Position numbers and translations under genes: made by a program
The notes under the pieces: model-generated
What the model was told of the DNA's origin: nothing
Seen by the model: the letters and a program-made list of their open reading frames with translations, nothing else
Database searches by the model: none
Origin: Frankia sp. QA3
GTDB taxonomy: Bacteria; Actinomycetota; Actinomycetes; Frankiales; Frankiaceae
Assembly (NCBI RefSeq): GCF_000262465.1
Contig: NZ_CM001489.1
Location: 7,522,276 to 7,586,275, forward strand
DNA length: 64,000 bases
Direction: 5' to 3'
Shown: in pieces, positions 18,201-25,137 of the stretch
How positions within the stretch are numbered: position 1 is the first letter of the stretch
Layout: each line of letters begins with the position of its first letter

Positions 18201-18839
18201 TTCGGTGTGCCGGACGGGTTGCGGGAGATCGACCGCGACGAGCGGGCCGCGGTGACGGTCGCCTTCTTCCGGACCGACGCGGCCGGGCCGACGGTCGACC
18301 CGATCTCGGCCGCGCAGGTTCTCGGCGTCGCGGAGTTCACCCGCCGGTCGCCCGGCGAGGTGATGGCACTGTTCACCGGCCTCGGTCTCGATCTTGACGT
18401 CGGTCCAGCCCCTTCGGGGAAATCCGGGCGGCGGTCGGCAGGCGGGCCGCAGCCGACCGCGCGGGACGCGATCCTGCTCAGCGCGCTGCTCGACGGTCGC
18501 GGGCCATGGCTCGGCCGCGGTCCGGTCCCGCTGGCGCATGTGATCGCCGCAGCCGGCTACCTACGGTGGACACCGGCGCGGGTGCTCGGCCGGCTGGCCG
18601 CGCTCGGGTACGCCGGCCCGTCGCTGGCGACGTCGGCGCGTGACGCCTTCGTCGACGGCGCCGATGCCCTGATCGTCGCCATGCTCCGGGACTCCCGGGG
18701 ACGCTACGTCGACAGACCGTTCTCCCGAGCCGAGATCCTCATCGCGTCCTACCGCCTGCGCTGGACGCCGCGGCACATCGTCGACCGGCTGGGCGCCCTC
18801 GGGTTCGCGGTGCCCGACCGGAACAGCTTCGACCGCTGA
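12297..18839 (+). CDS. Giant TIR / pseudo-caspase / Hsp90-like ATPase / wHTH-repeat protein
   Basis: About 2180 aa. ATG 12297 is preferred over GTG 12252: the 15 extra residues look non-coding, no Shine-Dalgarno is present, and TAACAAT lies about 7 nt upstream as in leaderless starts. Domains from that start: TIR, about 14-145 (RWDFFISYTARDRDWAEW; putative NADase Glu E87 in YGEQEW); caspase-like, about 207-460, with His H286 (LAGHGVH) but Ala at the Cys position (VLVDAADDF) beside an AADDF repeat; helical region, about 485-815, perhaps an inactive HD-like module; Hsp90-like GHKL ATPase, about 843-1155, with N box RELYQNALDA, G1 DNGIGMG and G2 RFGVGVLSYF; about 14 winged-helix-like repeats, 1298-2172. 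Such unions occur in predicted bacterial conflict systems: the repeats and ATPase would sense, the TIR would deplete NAD+. Activity and trigger are inference. Confidence 0.85.
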   Translation: MGIGGWDRPHTDGRWDFFISYTARDRDWAEWIAWQLEAADFRVLVQAWDMVAGSNWSAAMQDGIRYSTRTLAVLSAAYLDSVYGEQEWQAAFVADPHGAARRLLPVRIEDCPRPGVLGSRVSVDLFGLAAHGARDALLNAVQAAISGRAKPPAEPHFPGGGPIPPKAPGARRAPFFPGFPDGASTASTASTARSGAAAPTRSEPATAGECRALLIGVPGYDGEGLPAAPWLAPLVDATAEALERVGYRADVHDRSRLGASAIKSAIHAFLRDAAPDDTLLLVLAGHGVHHDGRDFLVPADADLDYQPFWDLCVPLDWSATISRSAAGRVLVLVDAADDFAADDFAADDFAADDFAADDFAADDFADDEVRAAATGDGWAAGRLATAAGTDVAYLIRESPHPGGGSPLLRALLDVLATPSVPADVQTLEETLRHRLAAAGPGASGTGPAPCTLRSVLHCDPRAFRPFPAAASPGSPASPEHPWRRAADRHVAWTLMANSPAAEELRTATVDLVGRLGAARDHAAAGLQADPWLDQMLALRLMKRIEFLVRRLPADPPPLSPAEAALLIVVPFLHETLWTTLVARASIAHPGGPGSGDRLAGGDEADQTEFENFTRLHPRLLRRIDRTRRTGDTGAAEAIGWWLAHRWVARRPASYTGPALAGLLVGLDPDTPAGEVFTASRASALLTAVRADPAHLNRPGQPAALRDLVTVAPATGDEMTLRERLVGYLVTVGQRMALEPAALPDVIVEHLGVGDPVDLGLLGETIRGAQWQHRGRSGRALSARCQHQAVQVALERHTAELDSLLAEAHRAAGEIPALAYLPTHATAEAVRAVEVDGRPVYSSAGAQFRLAEDKVQELLMGEQLYTDRGLAIRELYQNALDACRYRRAREQYLARTAGRATAWTGRITFAQGFEPDGGAYLECRDNGIGMGLRELTDVFAEAGTRSVDLPEVVEEMVAWKSCDPPIEFHPNSRFGVGVLSYFMIADEITIETCRLGPDGQPGDRLRVTIAGPGNLFRVQNLGSGSAAGTSVRLHLSREAGKAAVSCVDMLRRILWVAEFETEASEGLARAHWSPGELADSAPVGDDDPLAGAQIRRWTAPVVPAGDGIWWANGPGAVLADGLWVGRVVFGLVVNLTGELTPELSVDRNEIRELVNEAAIDDWITTAVPTLLAAGAFDITQEWLSALARDLPLVADAVLRALLAIPGRTWPAVGGAVVPVERVGCFPLDGELLPPAAHARVSSGFGYWSIPDSIIFRRLAAWSAAGGAFAPDSPSLPSDFVLAGWWSGRFLATDPEVRTTLILFLAGLLRRPTAEIVKRLRGLGLLPIAGRSVTVPEVTRADLLLVTVDLDGRYPPYWSAVPLGHAMLAAQRLGLDLAESIRRFRVLGVETFPSGRSVPAMHPFDLVLLSRGLTGRAPWLGTGRVRLSHVLRAALHTDQPAPAIRDRLRTLGYRAPALSPEAARSSGIEAAQIFNLDENGSLDQRPVPAGFVLMAAVRTAARPSEVAHLLAELGFPVALSGSRLGHLGEQEPEIFRGDAGGTFVQVGVPVSRLAVWRTAQETSRPAHEVASLLRKCGFAVADIDGRADADVRAVTGTDDGWLRRLVDRRPLGPVHVLALAASLNRTPADTARLLDGLGIGVPELTDVVLTMEDAILFSRSLDSAQMSLQPRQDELFPIAHLLAAANRLRRDPEELAARVRHLGVAVADPMGWDASPIDIEDAVLLARDVTLDGPWLPDGPVPTAHLLMAAALTGRSPADVARRLGSLGFVTEPIPHVAPAGEDTRLLVDLLDLADPLTAEPVWSAPSRAALLAAACMTRRKPRDLARWLVELGLPAYGTGPFNEDWNRDLDVVVDSDDLDLLSLEIDAQGPWLTDGPVPYGHLLAVAGHTGRRPRDLAARLRELGLRGVPGFPDVPDVDAVDIILLARELTGEPPWLPGRHVLSRAHLLHAACVLGCDVAEVRERYVRLGFGVPDGLREIDRDERAAVTVAFFRTDAAGPTVDPISAAQVLGVAEFTRRSPGEVMALFTGLGLDLDVGPAPSGKSGRRSAGGPQPTARDAILLSALLDGRGPWLGRGPVPLAHVIAAAGYLRWTPARVLGRLAALGYAGPSLATSARDAFVDGADALIVAMLRDSRGRYVDRPFSRAEILIASYRLRWTPRHIVDRLGALGFAVPDRNSFDR
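13299..13388 (+). repeat. In-frame 15-bp tandem repeat, 6 copies (encodes AADDF)
   Basis: Six identical 15-bp units (GCCGCCGACGACTTC) inside the giant gene, encoding AADDF x6. The array starts exactly where a caspase would carry its catalytic Cys after the hydrophobic strand VLVLVD. Copy-number change would keep the reading frame. Confidence 0.95.
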
Positions 18840-18882
18840 CGACTCCGACCGGCACCTCCCACGAAGACGCCTTCGCCGCCGG

Positions 18883-20151
18883 TCAGGCCGGCGCGCCGGC
18901 CCACAGGTCGGGGCCGAAGATCTCGTAGCGGATGCGCTGCGCCGGCACGCCACGGCGCAGCAGGCCCGCGCGGGCGTCGCGCAGGAACGGCAGCGGCCCG
19001 CACAGGTAGGCGCGGGCACCGTCGGGCAGGGGAACCGCGTCGAGGTCGAGCGCGCCGGTGTGGCGGGACTCGCCCCGCGCTGTGCCGGCCGCGCCCCTCG
19101 CGCTGCCGACGCCCGCCGCCCGGCCGATGCCCGCCGCGGTGCTGGACCCGGCACCGGACTCGTACCAGGTGTGCAGGTGGAAGTCCCGCAGCAGGGCGCC
19201 TATCTCGATCATCTCGGAGCGCAGCGCGTGGTGGTCGGGTGAGCGGTCGGCGTGCACGGCCACGACCGGGCGTTCCGGCTGCAGCCGGGCCGTGTGGCCG
19301 AGCATCGCGATCATCGGGGTGACGCCGATGCCCGCGCTGATCAGCACGAGCGGGTCGGCGCCGGTGGCGAGCGTGACGTCGCCGGTCGGCGGGCTCACGT
19401 CCAGGATGTCGCCGACCTTGACCTGGTCGTGCAGGTGGGAGGAGACGACGCCCGCGGGCGCGCCGCCGGCGCCGGGCACCCGCCGCACCGTGATCCGCAG
19501 GCTGCCCGCGCCGGGCGCCCGGGACAGGCTGTACTGCCGGGCCTGCCGGCCGCCGCCGGGCAGGTCCACCGCGACGGAGATGTACTGGCCGGCCAGGTAG
19601 GTCGGCAGCGGCTCGGGCCCGGCCGGCACGAGGTCGAAGGAGACCACCTCGGCGGTCGCCGCGGTGCGCGCGGTTACCCGCCAGGGCCGCCAGACGCGCT
19701 GCGGGTCGGCGCCGACGCGCTGGGAGATCCGACCCTCCTCGGCGATGAGCGCGGTGGCGAACAGCCAGTAGACCTCGTCCCAGGCGTCGTGCACCTCGCG
19801 GGTCACGGCGTCGCCGAGCACCTCGCCGACCGCCGCCAGCAGGTGCTGGCCCACGATCGTGTACTGCTCGGGCCGCACGCCCAGCGAGACGTGCTTGTGC
19901 GCGATGCGGCGCAGCACCGGGGCGAACGACGGCCCCGAACCGCCGAGCAGGTGGCCGGCGTAGGCGACGACGGCCGCGGCCAGCGCCTGGCGCTGCTCGC
20001 CGGTGGCCTGGTTGCCCTGGTTGAACAGGTGCAGCAGCTCGGGATGGGCGGCGAACATGCGCGGGTAGAACGCGGCGGTGATCTCGACGGCGTGCTCGGC
20101 GACCACGCCCGCGGTCGCTCCGACGACGGCGGCGGAACGTTCGGACAGCAT
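18883..20151 (-). CDS. hmp: Flavohemoglobin (nitric oxide dioxygenase)
   Basis: A 422-aa protein; ATG 20151 has GGAGGT 6 bases upstream. Globin domain (1-140): distal Y29 (AAFYPRMF), FNQGNQ, proximal H85 (RIAHKHVSLGV), as in Hmp. Reductase domain: FAD motif RQYSLS and NAD(P)H motif ISAGIGVTPM, ending YEIFGPDLW. It oxidises NO to nitrate using O2 and NAD(P)H in the cytosol. An Ala/Gly/Ser-rich insert of about 30 residues lies in the NAD domain (GSSTAAGIGRAAGVGS...), probably a surface-loop expansion. It is convergent with the giant gene (43 bp between stops). A short inverted repeat CTACgtgttGTAG (20237-20249) upstream could be a regulator site; no certain NsrR box. Confidence 0.95.
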   Translation of the reverse strand: MLSERSAAVVGATAGVVAEHAVEITAAFYPRMFAAHPELLHLFNQGNQATGEQRQALAAAVVAYAGHLLGGSGPSFAPVLRRIAHKHVSLGVRPEQYTIVGQHLLAAVGEVLGDAVTREVHDAWDEVYWLFATALIAEEGRISQRVGADPQRVWRPWRVTARTAATAEVVSFDLVPAGPEPLPTYLAGQYISVAVDLPGGGRQARQYSLSRAPGAGSLRITVRRVPGAGGAPAGVVSSHLHDQVKVGDILDVSPPTGDVTLATGADPLVLISAGIGVTPMIAMLGHTARLQPERPVVAVHADRSPDHHALRSEMIEIGALLRDFHLHTWYESGAGSSTAAGIGRAAGVGSARGAAGTARGESRHTGALDLDAVPLPDGARAYLCGPLPFLRDARAGLLRRGVPAQRIRYEIFGPDLWAGAPA

Positions 20152-20397
20152 GGGATGACCTCCGGACTCGGACGTGGCGGCGGCGCACGGTGGCGATGTG
20201 CCGCGGGGAGATCCCTGGGGTGGGCCAGCTCCACTTCTACGTGTTGTAGTAGCTGGACGGCGCAAGCATAGTGAAGTGCAGCCCTCAGGCCCTCGTTTCG
20301 GGCCTCATGGTGTCGTTCACAGCCCGTGCCCGTTCGGCCTCGCCCGGCGTCGGAGAGATCCGTGCCGTGCTCGGTCCAGGGCCCGGCATGAGATCGT

Positions 20398-21108
20398 GTG
20401 GGGGTGCCTGCCACGCCCGCCCTCATCCTGTGGGACGTCGACCACACGCTCCTGGACACCGGTGGGGTGAGCCGGCAGATGTACGCCCAGGCCTTCCAGG
20501 CCGTGATCGGCCGTCCCTTGCAGGAGCTGGCCGACATGACCGGGCGCACCGAGCGGGCCATCATCGCCGAAACCCTGCGCCGCAACGGCATCGCCGATCC
20601 GCGGGCGCTGCTGCCGGAGTTCTACGCGGCCCTGGGCGAGGCCGCCCGCGGGCTCCAGGATCGGATGCGCGCCCGCGGCCGCCGCCTGCCCGGCGCCGGG
20701 CAGGCCCTGGCGGGCCTGAGCGGTCCGGGCATCGTGCAGTCCGTGGTGACGGGAAACCTGCCGGCCGTCGCCGAGACCAAGCTGGCCGCCTTCGGGCTGG
20801 CAGGTCACCTCGACCTGGCGGTGGGCGGGTACGGCGACGACGGCGACGACCGGGCGACGCTGGTGCGCCTGGCCGTGAAGCGGGCCGAAGCCGGGTACGG
20901 ATCGACCTTCCCGCCCGGCCGGACCGTCGTCATCGGGGACACGCCCCACGACGTGAAGGGCGCTCAGGACGCCGGGGTGCGGGTGGTCGGCGTGGCCACC
21001 GGCGCCAGCAGCGCCGAGGACCTGCGGACCGCCGGCGCCGATGCCGTCCTTGCCGGGCTGACCGACGTCGCCGCCCTGCGCACGGCCGTCCTCGGCGCCG
21101 CCCGCTGA
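20398..21108 (+). CDS. HAD-superfamily hydrolase (phosphoglycolate phosphatase-like)
   Basis: A 236-aa protein starting at GTG 20398 (GTG 20404 is also possible). HAD motifs: I, ILWDVDHTLLDTGG with nucleophile and acid/base Asp; II, VVTGNL; III, Lys within VRLAVKRAE; IV, VVIGDTPHDVKGAQDAG. A C1-type helical cap lies between motifs I and II. Related enzymes dephosphorylate phosphoglycolate or similar small phosphates; the substrate cannot be told. It ends inside an 11-bp tandem repeat and is followed on the same strand by the M28-like gene. Confidence 0.85.
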   Translation: MGVPATPALILWDVDHTLLDTGGVSRQMYAQAFQAVIGRPLQELADMTGRTERAIIAETLRRNGIADPRALLPEFYAALGEAARGLQDRMRARGRRLPGAGQALAGLSGPGIVQSVVTGNLPAVAETKLAAFGLAGHLDLAVGGYGDDGDDRATLVRLAVKRAEAGYGSTFPPGRTVVIGDTPHDVKGAQDAGVRVVGVATGASSAEDLRTAGADAVLAGLTDVAALRTAVLGAAR

Positions 21109-21134
21109 CCGCCCGCTGACCGCCCGCTGACCGC
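21102..21134 (+). repeat. 11-bp tandem repeat over the HAD stop codon, 3 copies
   Basis: Three CCGCTGACCGC units; the first supplies the TGA stop of the HAD gene, and later units supply further TGAs in other frames. Confidence 0.85.
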
Positions 21135-21170
21135 CCGCACCGGGTGATGCTCCCGGCGGCGCAACGGGCA

Positions 21171-21237
21171 TAGCCTGCGCGGATGGCGGGGCCGCGGCGA
21201 TGAGGAGAACCCGGCGATGACGGGGCCCCGGCGATGA
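21171..21237 (+). promoter_or_regulatory. Leaderless promoter and chain of three overlapping mini-ORFs before the M28-like gene
   Basis: TAGCCT (21171-21176) lies 6 nt before ATG 21183. From there four ATGs recur every 17 bp (21183, 21200, 21217, 21234). The first three open 6-codon ORFs (MAGPRR, MRRTRR, MTGPRR), each stopping at a TGA that overlaps the next ATG as ATGA; the fourth ATG is the M28-like start. The layout predicts reinitiation from ORF to ORF. A chance by-product of a 17-bp tandem repeat is the alternative. Confidence 0.6.
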
Positions 21238-22688
21238 CCGGACCGGGGCGGGGCGGGTGGGCGGGCCTCGTCGGTCCGGACGTGTTGTGGGAGTCGGTCG
21301 AGCGGATGGTCTCGTTCGGCCCGCGGCTGCCCGGGTCGCCGGCGCACCATCGCCACATCGACGACCTCGACGCCCGGTTGCGCCGCGGCGGGCTCGAGGT
21401 GACCCGCCATCCCGTCCGCCTCGCGCGTTGGCTGGCCGACGACTGGTCGTTGCGGGTCGTCGACGCGCGCGGGGCGAGCGCCACGGTGCCCGTCGCCTCC
21501 TACCGCCCGTACTCCGGCGAGACGTCGACCCGCGGGGTGACGGCGTCGGTGGTGGACGTCGGCGCGGGCGGTGCGGCCGACTACCGCGGTCGGTCGGTAC
21601 GCGGCGCAATCGTGCTCGCCGACGGACGGGTCAGCCGGCTGCGTGCCCAGGTGCTCACCGACCTCGCCGACGCCGTCGAGCCGCCCGGCGCCCGGGCGCG
21701 GCTCGCCGCCGAGGACTACTCGCGGGTGTGGCTCGGCGTCCCGGCGCCACCCGACCTCGCCCTCGCCCGCCGGCACGGCGCCGTCGCGATGATCGAGATT
21801 CTCGATCTGCCGCCGCCCCTGGCCGCCGGCCAGTACACCCCGCACCAGCAGCGGTACGCCGGCCTGCCGACCCTGCACGTCGACCGGGAGCAGGGCGCCC
21901 GGCTGCGCGCCCTGCTCGCGCTCGGCCCGCTGCGGGCCACCGTCGTCCTGACCGCCCGCCATGACGACAGCACCGTCGACTACCTGCTGGCCCGGCTGCC
22001 CGGCGCCGACCGCGTCGCCGCTGCGGCGTACGGCGGCGTGCTCGTCGCCACGCACACCGACGGGCAGAACGCGGTCGAGGAGAACGGCGGCCCGGCCCTG
22101 CTCGTCCTCGCCGAGCGGCTCGCCCGCCGTACGGCGGCGCGGCGGGGGCGCGACGTGCTGTTCCTGTTCTCCCCGGCGCACATGACCGCGGACGCGGCGA
22201 CGGTGAAGCCCGACGCCTGGCTGCGCCACCACCCGCGGACGGGCGCCTCGATCGCGATGGCGCTCGTCGCCGAGCACCTCGGCGCGATGGGCTGGGACGA
22301 GCGTGGCGGCACCGCGCCCTACGGGCCGACCGGGCGCAGCGAACCGGTCGTCGTCGCCGTCGGCCACAGCGACCGGCTGCGCCGGCTCGCGCTCGACGAG
22401 GTGCGGGCCGGTGGGCTCGCGCGGGCCGGGGTGCTCCCACCGACCGGCGACGGGCTCTACGGCGAGGGCACGTTCCCCTACCGGCTCGGCCTGCCGACGG
22501 TGGCGTTCATCAGCGGGCCGGCGTACCTGCTCCAGGTCGGCCCCGGCGACCAGCTCGACAAGCTCGACCGGGCGTTGCTGCACCGGCACACCGTCTTCCT
22601 CGCCCGCCTGCTCGACCGGATGCTCGCCCTGCCCGGCACCGGCCGGGTCCTCGATTCCTCAACGCAGCGAGCCCAGAAAGGCGCGTAG
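21234..22688 (+). CDS. M28-like metallopeptidase-fold protein
   Basis: A 484-aa cytosolic protein (no signal peptide). ATG 21234 is the last of four tandem ATGs. N-terminal WESVERMVSFGPRLPGSPAH resembles the M28 aminopeptidase start. A PA-like insert covers about residues 90-230. The metal site region reads LVATHTDGQNAVEENGGPAL, matching the HxD...N...G pattern of M28, and later VAVGHSDRLRRL and YGEGTFPYRLGLPTVAFISG fit the end of the fold. Some usual zinc ligands (Glu-Glu, Asp) are not obvious, so activity is uncertain. Its 3' end overlaps the convergent S33 gene by 30 bp. Confidence 0.7.
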   Translation: MTGPGRGGWAGLVGPDVLWESVERMVSFGPRLPGSPAHHRHIDDLDARLRRGGLEVTRHPVRLARWLADDWSLRVVDARGASATVPVASYRPYSGETSTRGVTASVVDVGAGGAADYRGRSVRGAIVLADGRVSRLRAQVLTDLADAVEPPGARARLAAEDYSRVWLGVPAPPDLALARRHGAVAMIEILDLPPPLAAGQYTPHQQRYAGLPTLHVDREQGARLRALLALGPLRATVVLTARHDDSTVDYLLARLPGADRVAAAAYGGVLVATHTDGQNAVEENGGPALLVLAERLARRTAARRGRDVLFLFSPAHMTADAATVKPDAWLRHHPRTGASIAMALVAEHLGAMGWDERGGTAPYGPTGRSEPVVVAVGHSDRLRRLALDEVRAGGLARAGVLPPTGDGLYGEGTFPYRLGLPTVAFISGPAYLLQVGPGDQLDKLDRALLHRHTVFLARLLDRMLALPGTGRVLDSSTQRAQKGA

Positions 22689-23576
22689 CACCTGACGCAT
22701 CGCCGCCGGCTGCTCGAGCCACGCAGAGTGCCCGGCGTTGTCAAGCGGTGCCCACTGGCCACACGGCGCCAGGTCCGCAACCTCGCGTGCCCCCGTCGGG
22801 TCGGGGTCGCGCCTGCCATGAACGACGAGCACCGGCGCCGTGAGCCTCCGCAGGTCGTCCTCGATACCTTCATCGAGTCGAGCCTTCCAGTCGTTCTGAA
22901 CCGCTCGCGCAACCGCGTCGGCACGCGGAAAGCTGTACAGCGGCTGGCTGTCCAGGACGGCTGCCGCCGCACGGCTGGCGAAGTCGGTGGACCACATCAG
23001 ACGCAGGAACCGTGCCCGGTCGCGTTCGTCCCCGTTGCTCTCCAGGCGTGCGCCGAGCGCCCTCAGCTCCTGGCGTTCAGCCGCGGTGAGGCGACTCAGC
23101 CGCTCGCGTTGCACGCCGTCCTTCCAGCCCCAGCGAATGGCCGTCCCGGCCAGGTAGATGACGCCGAGCGTGCGGTCAGGGTGCGCGAGAGCGTAGAACA
23201 GCGCGAGCGCCGCGCCCCAGGAATGGCCGCCGACCACCCAACGCTCGTGCCGCCAGTGCGTGCGCAGAGCCTCCAGGTCGGCCACGAGGGTGGCAATGTC
23301 AAACGGCCCGTTCGCCCGGGAGCGTCCACAGCCTCGCTGGTCGTAAAGGTGTACGCGCGCGAGATCGTCGACCATCCCCGCAACGGGTTCGAGGTTGTTG
23401 GACAGCCCTGGCCCTCCATGCGCGAGAACCAACGGCAGCCCCGCCCCCCGCGACAAGGTCCACAACGACCCGCCCGGCACTGCGACCGCCTCGCTCGCTG
23501 GCTCCTCAGCGATATTGGACACGCGCGTACGGTAGCCGCCGGTGTCAGAAGGCTCCAGCGTCGGCACGGCGTGCAC
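22659..23576 (-). CDS. Alpha/beta hydrolase, proline iminopeptidase-like (S33)
   Basis: About 305 aa from GTG 23576 (GAG 6 bases upstream); GTG 23567 or GTG 23522 are alternatives and the frame is open to 23693. Motifs: oxyanion HGGPG (LVLAHGGPGLSNNLEP), YDQRGCGRS, nucleophile elbow GGHSWG, Asp in VHGRRDPD and catalytic His in NAGHSAW. HGGPG plus DQRGxGRS is characteristic of proline iminopeptidases and related S33 hydrolases. No signal peptide. G+C here is a little lower than in neighbours. Tail-to-tail overlap with the M28-like gene is 30 bp. Confidence 0.85.
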   Translation of the reverse strand: MHAVPTLEPSDTGGYRTRVSNIAEEPASEAVAVPGGSLWTLSRGAGLPLVLAHGGPGLSNNLEPVAGMVDDLARVHLYDQRGCGRSRANGPFDIATLVADLEALRTHWRHERWVVGGHSWGAALALFYALAHPDRTLGVIYLAGTAIRWGWKDGVQRERLSRLTAAERQELRALGARLESNGDERDRARFLRLMWSTDFASRAAAAVLDSQPLYSFPRADAVARAVQNDWKARLDEGIEDDLRRLTAPVLVVHGRRDPDPTGAREVADLAPCGQWAPLDNAGHSAWLEQPAAMRQVLRAFLGSLR

Positions 23577-23755
23577 GTCGGTCTCGCGGGTATGCGCGCT
23601 TCGGGTCGGCCGTGGCCGCGGTGAAGGCGGATGGTCGGCCGGGCGTCGGCGTCCGGTTGCCGCTGGTCGGTGCGTGATGGTTTGGTGTCTCACCAGGTGT
23701 TGCTGCTGTCCAGCAGTGCCAGATTCCGTCCAGCCGTGCCAGAGGAGCAGCGACG

Positions 23756-24637
23756 ATGACGCAGGCGATCCCGGAGCAGTCGTTCGAGCTGGGCCTGGCC
23801 GGGAAGGCCGCGGTGGTCACCGGCGCCGGGGCCGGCATCGGGCAGGCCATCGCGGTGGCGCTCGCCCGCGTCGGGGTGTCGGTGGGGCTGGTCGAGATCG
23901 ATCCGCAGCGCGCCGCGAGCACGCTTGAGATCATCTCCAAGGCGGGCGGCACGGCGCTGACGCTGCCCACCGACGTGATGGACACCGAGGCGCTGGCGCA
24001 GTCGATCACCGCGGCGCACGGGGAGTTCGGCCGGCTCGACATCCTCGTCAACAACGCCGGCGGGGTGAAGGCGAACCGCTTCCTGAAGCAGCGCGAGCGC
24101 AGCTGGCGCCGGCACATCGACATCAACCTGGTCAGCATGATCGCGGCGACGTCGACCGCCGCGCCGCTGATCGCCGCGGGCGGCACCGGCGGGTCGATCC
24201 TCAACATCACCAGCATCGAGGGGCAGCGGGCGGCGCCGCTGTATGCCGTCTACGCCGCCTGCAAGGCCGGCATGATCTCCTTCACCCGGACGATGGCCCT
24301 GGAACTCGGCGAGGACCAGATCCGGGTCAACGCCCTGGCGCCCGACCACACCGCCACCGCCGGCATGCGCGGCATCTTCGCCGGCCCGGTCGACCCCGAC
24401 AACCTGCCGCCGCTGACGGCGCAGCGCCAGTCCGACGTGGAGCGCTACGTCCCGCTCGGCCGGGAGGGCCACGCCGACGAGGTCGGGGACGCGGCGGTGT
24501 TCCTCTGCTCCGACCGGGCGAAGTACATCACCGGCGTCACCCTCAACATCGACGGCGGCGCCTGGGCGTCCAGCGGCTGGGGTCGCGCGGGCGACGGCTG
24601 GACCCTCTACCCCGGAGACACCTCCGTCACCCTTTGA
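23756..24637 (+). CDS. Short-chain dehydrogenase/reductase (SDR)
   Basis: A 293-aa classical SDR with AGGAG about 8 bases before ATG 23756. Cofactor motif TGAGAGIG (residues 22-29), NNAGG, catalytic Ser in ITSIEG, and YxxxK in YAACK. An acidic residue after strand 2 (LVEIDPQ) suggests NAD(H) preference. The C-terminus CSDRAKYITGVTLNIDGGAW is typical. A remnant of an adenosine deaminase gene faces it 43 bp downstream. Substrate unknown. Confidence 0.9.
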   Translation: MTQAIPEQSFELGLAGKAAVVTGAGAGIGQAIAVALARVGVSVGLVEIDPQRAASTLEIISKAGGTALTLPTDVMDTEALAQSITAAHGEFGRLDILVNNAGGVKANRFLKQRERSWRRHIDINLVSMIAATSTAAPLIAAGGTGGSILNITSIEGQRAAPLYAVYAACKAGMISFTRTMALELGEDQIRVNALAPDHTATAGMRGIFAGPVDPDNLPPLTAQRQSDVERYVPLGREGHADEVGDAAVFLCSDRAKYITGVTLNIDGGAWASSGWGRAGDGWTLYPGDTSVTL

Positions 24638-24680
24638 CGCCAGCGCCGGCGCCACGGGCTCAGGCGGTGGTCCGGGAGCG

Positions 24681-24842
24681 TCAGGCGGTGTCGTGGTCGT
24701 ACAGCCGGGCCACGTTTTCGGTGGGCAGCGTGACGTCGTGCCGGCGGGCGAGGTCGGCGAACGTCGCCGCGCGCACCGTGCCCTCGAAGTGGCAGTGCAG
24801 CTCCGCCTTCGGCACCGACCGCAGGTACTGGGGGTAGTCCAT
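24681..24842 (-). pseudogene. Truncated adenosine deaminase, N-terminal 53 residues
   Basis: A 53-codon ORF from ATG 24842, too short for most gene callers. MDYPQYLRSVPKAELHCHFE then GTVRAATFADLARRHDVTLP matches the start of adenosine/AMP deaminases, including the HxH zinc motif (HCH) and the EGT that follows. It stops at TGA after LYDHDTA where the family continues for about 280 residues. GGGAG lies about 7 bases upstream, so it could still be translated. The missing part is not found nearby; the SDR gene occupies that place. This looks like a deletion or replacement scar. Confidence 0.7.
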
Positions 24843-25137
24843 GACCTGCTCCCGCCCTCGCCGGTCGACCCGTCGTCCCGTCGTCCCGCCCAGCGGGCCG
24901 CCCGTCGACCGTGCTCGGCGTCCCGGCCCGCCCGGCGCCGGACGACCGCACCCGGTGGCGGTTCGCCCGGCGCCGGGCGCCCAACCGCCACGCTAGGACC
25001 GCCAGCGACCCGTGTCTGTTTCGGCGACGCAAACACCGCATCTCGCGGGACGCGGGTACTGGGCGCGGCGGGCGGGCTCGAACGTCGACGAGTGGTCTCA
25101 GGTGCCGGCGGGCGGTCTCAGGTGCCGGCGGGCGGGC
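24843..25137. other. Intergenic stretch with a 20-bp direct repeat
   Basis: No gene seen. Two exact tandem copies of GGTCTCAGGTGCCGGCGGGC occupy 25094-25133, flanked by related GGCGGGCTCA pieces that run into the stop region of the AhpD-like gene. Confidence 0.5.

Noticed and set aside
13971-18539. Long antisense frames (677 and 763 aa) under the giant TIR gene
   Set aside because: No domain and composition typical of antisense frames, while the sense frame has clear motifs throughout.
20232-20278. CACTTC...GAAGTG as a regulator site upstream of hmp
   Set aside because: Arms are 6 bp and 35 bp apart, easily chance; no clear NsrR consensus.
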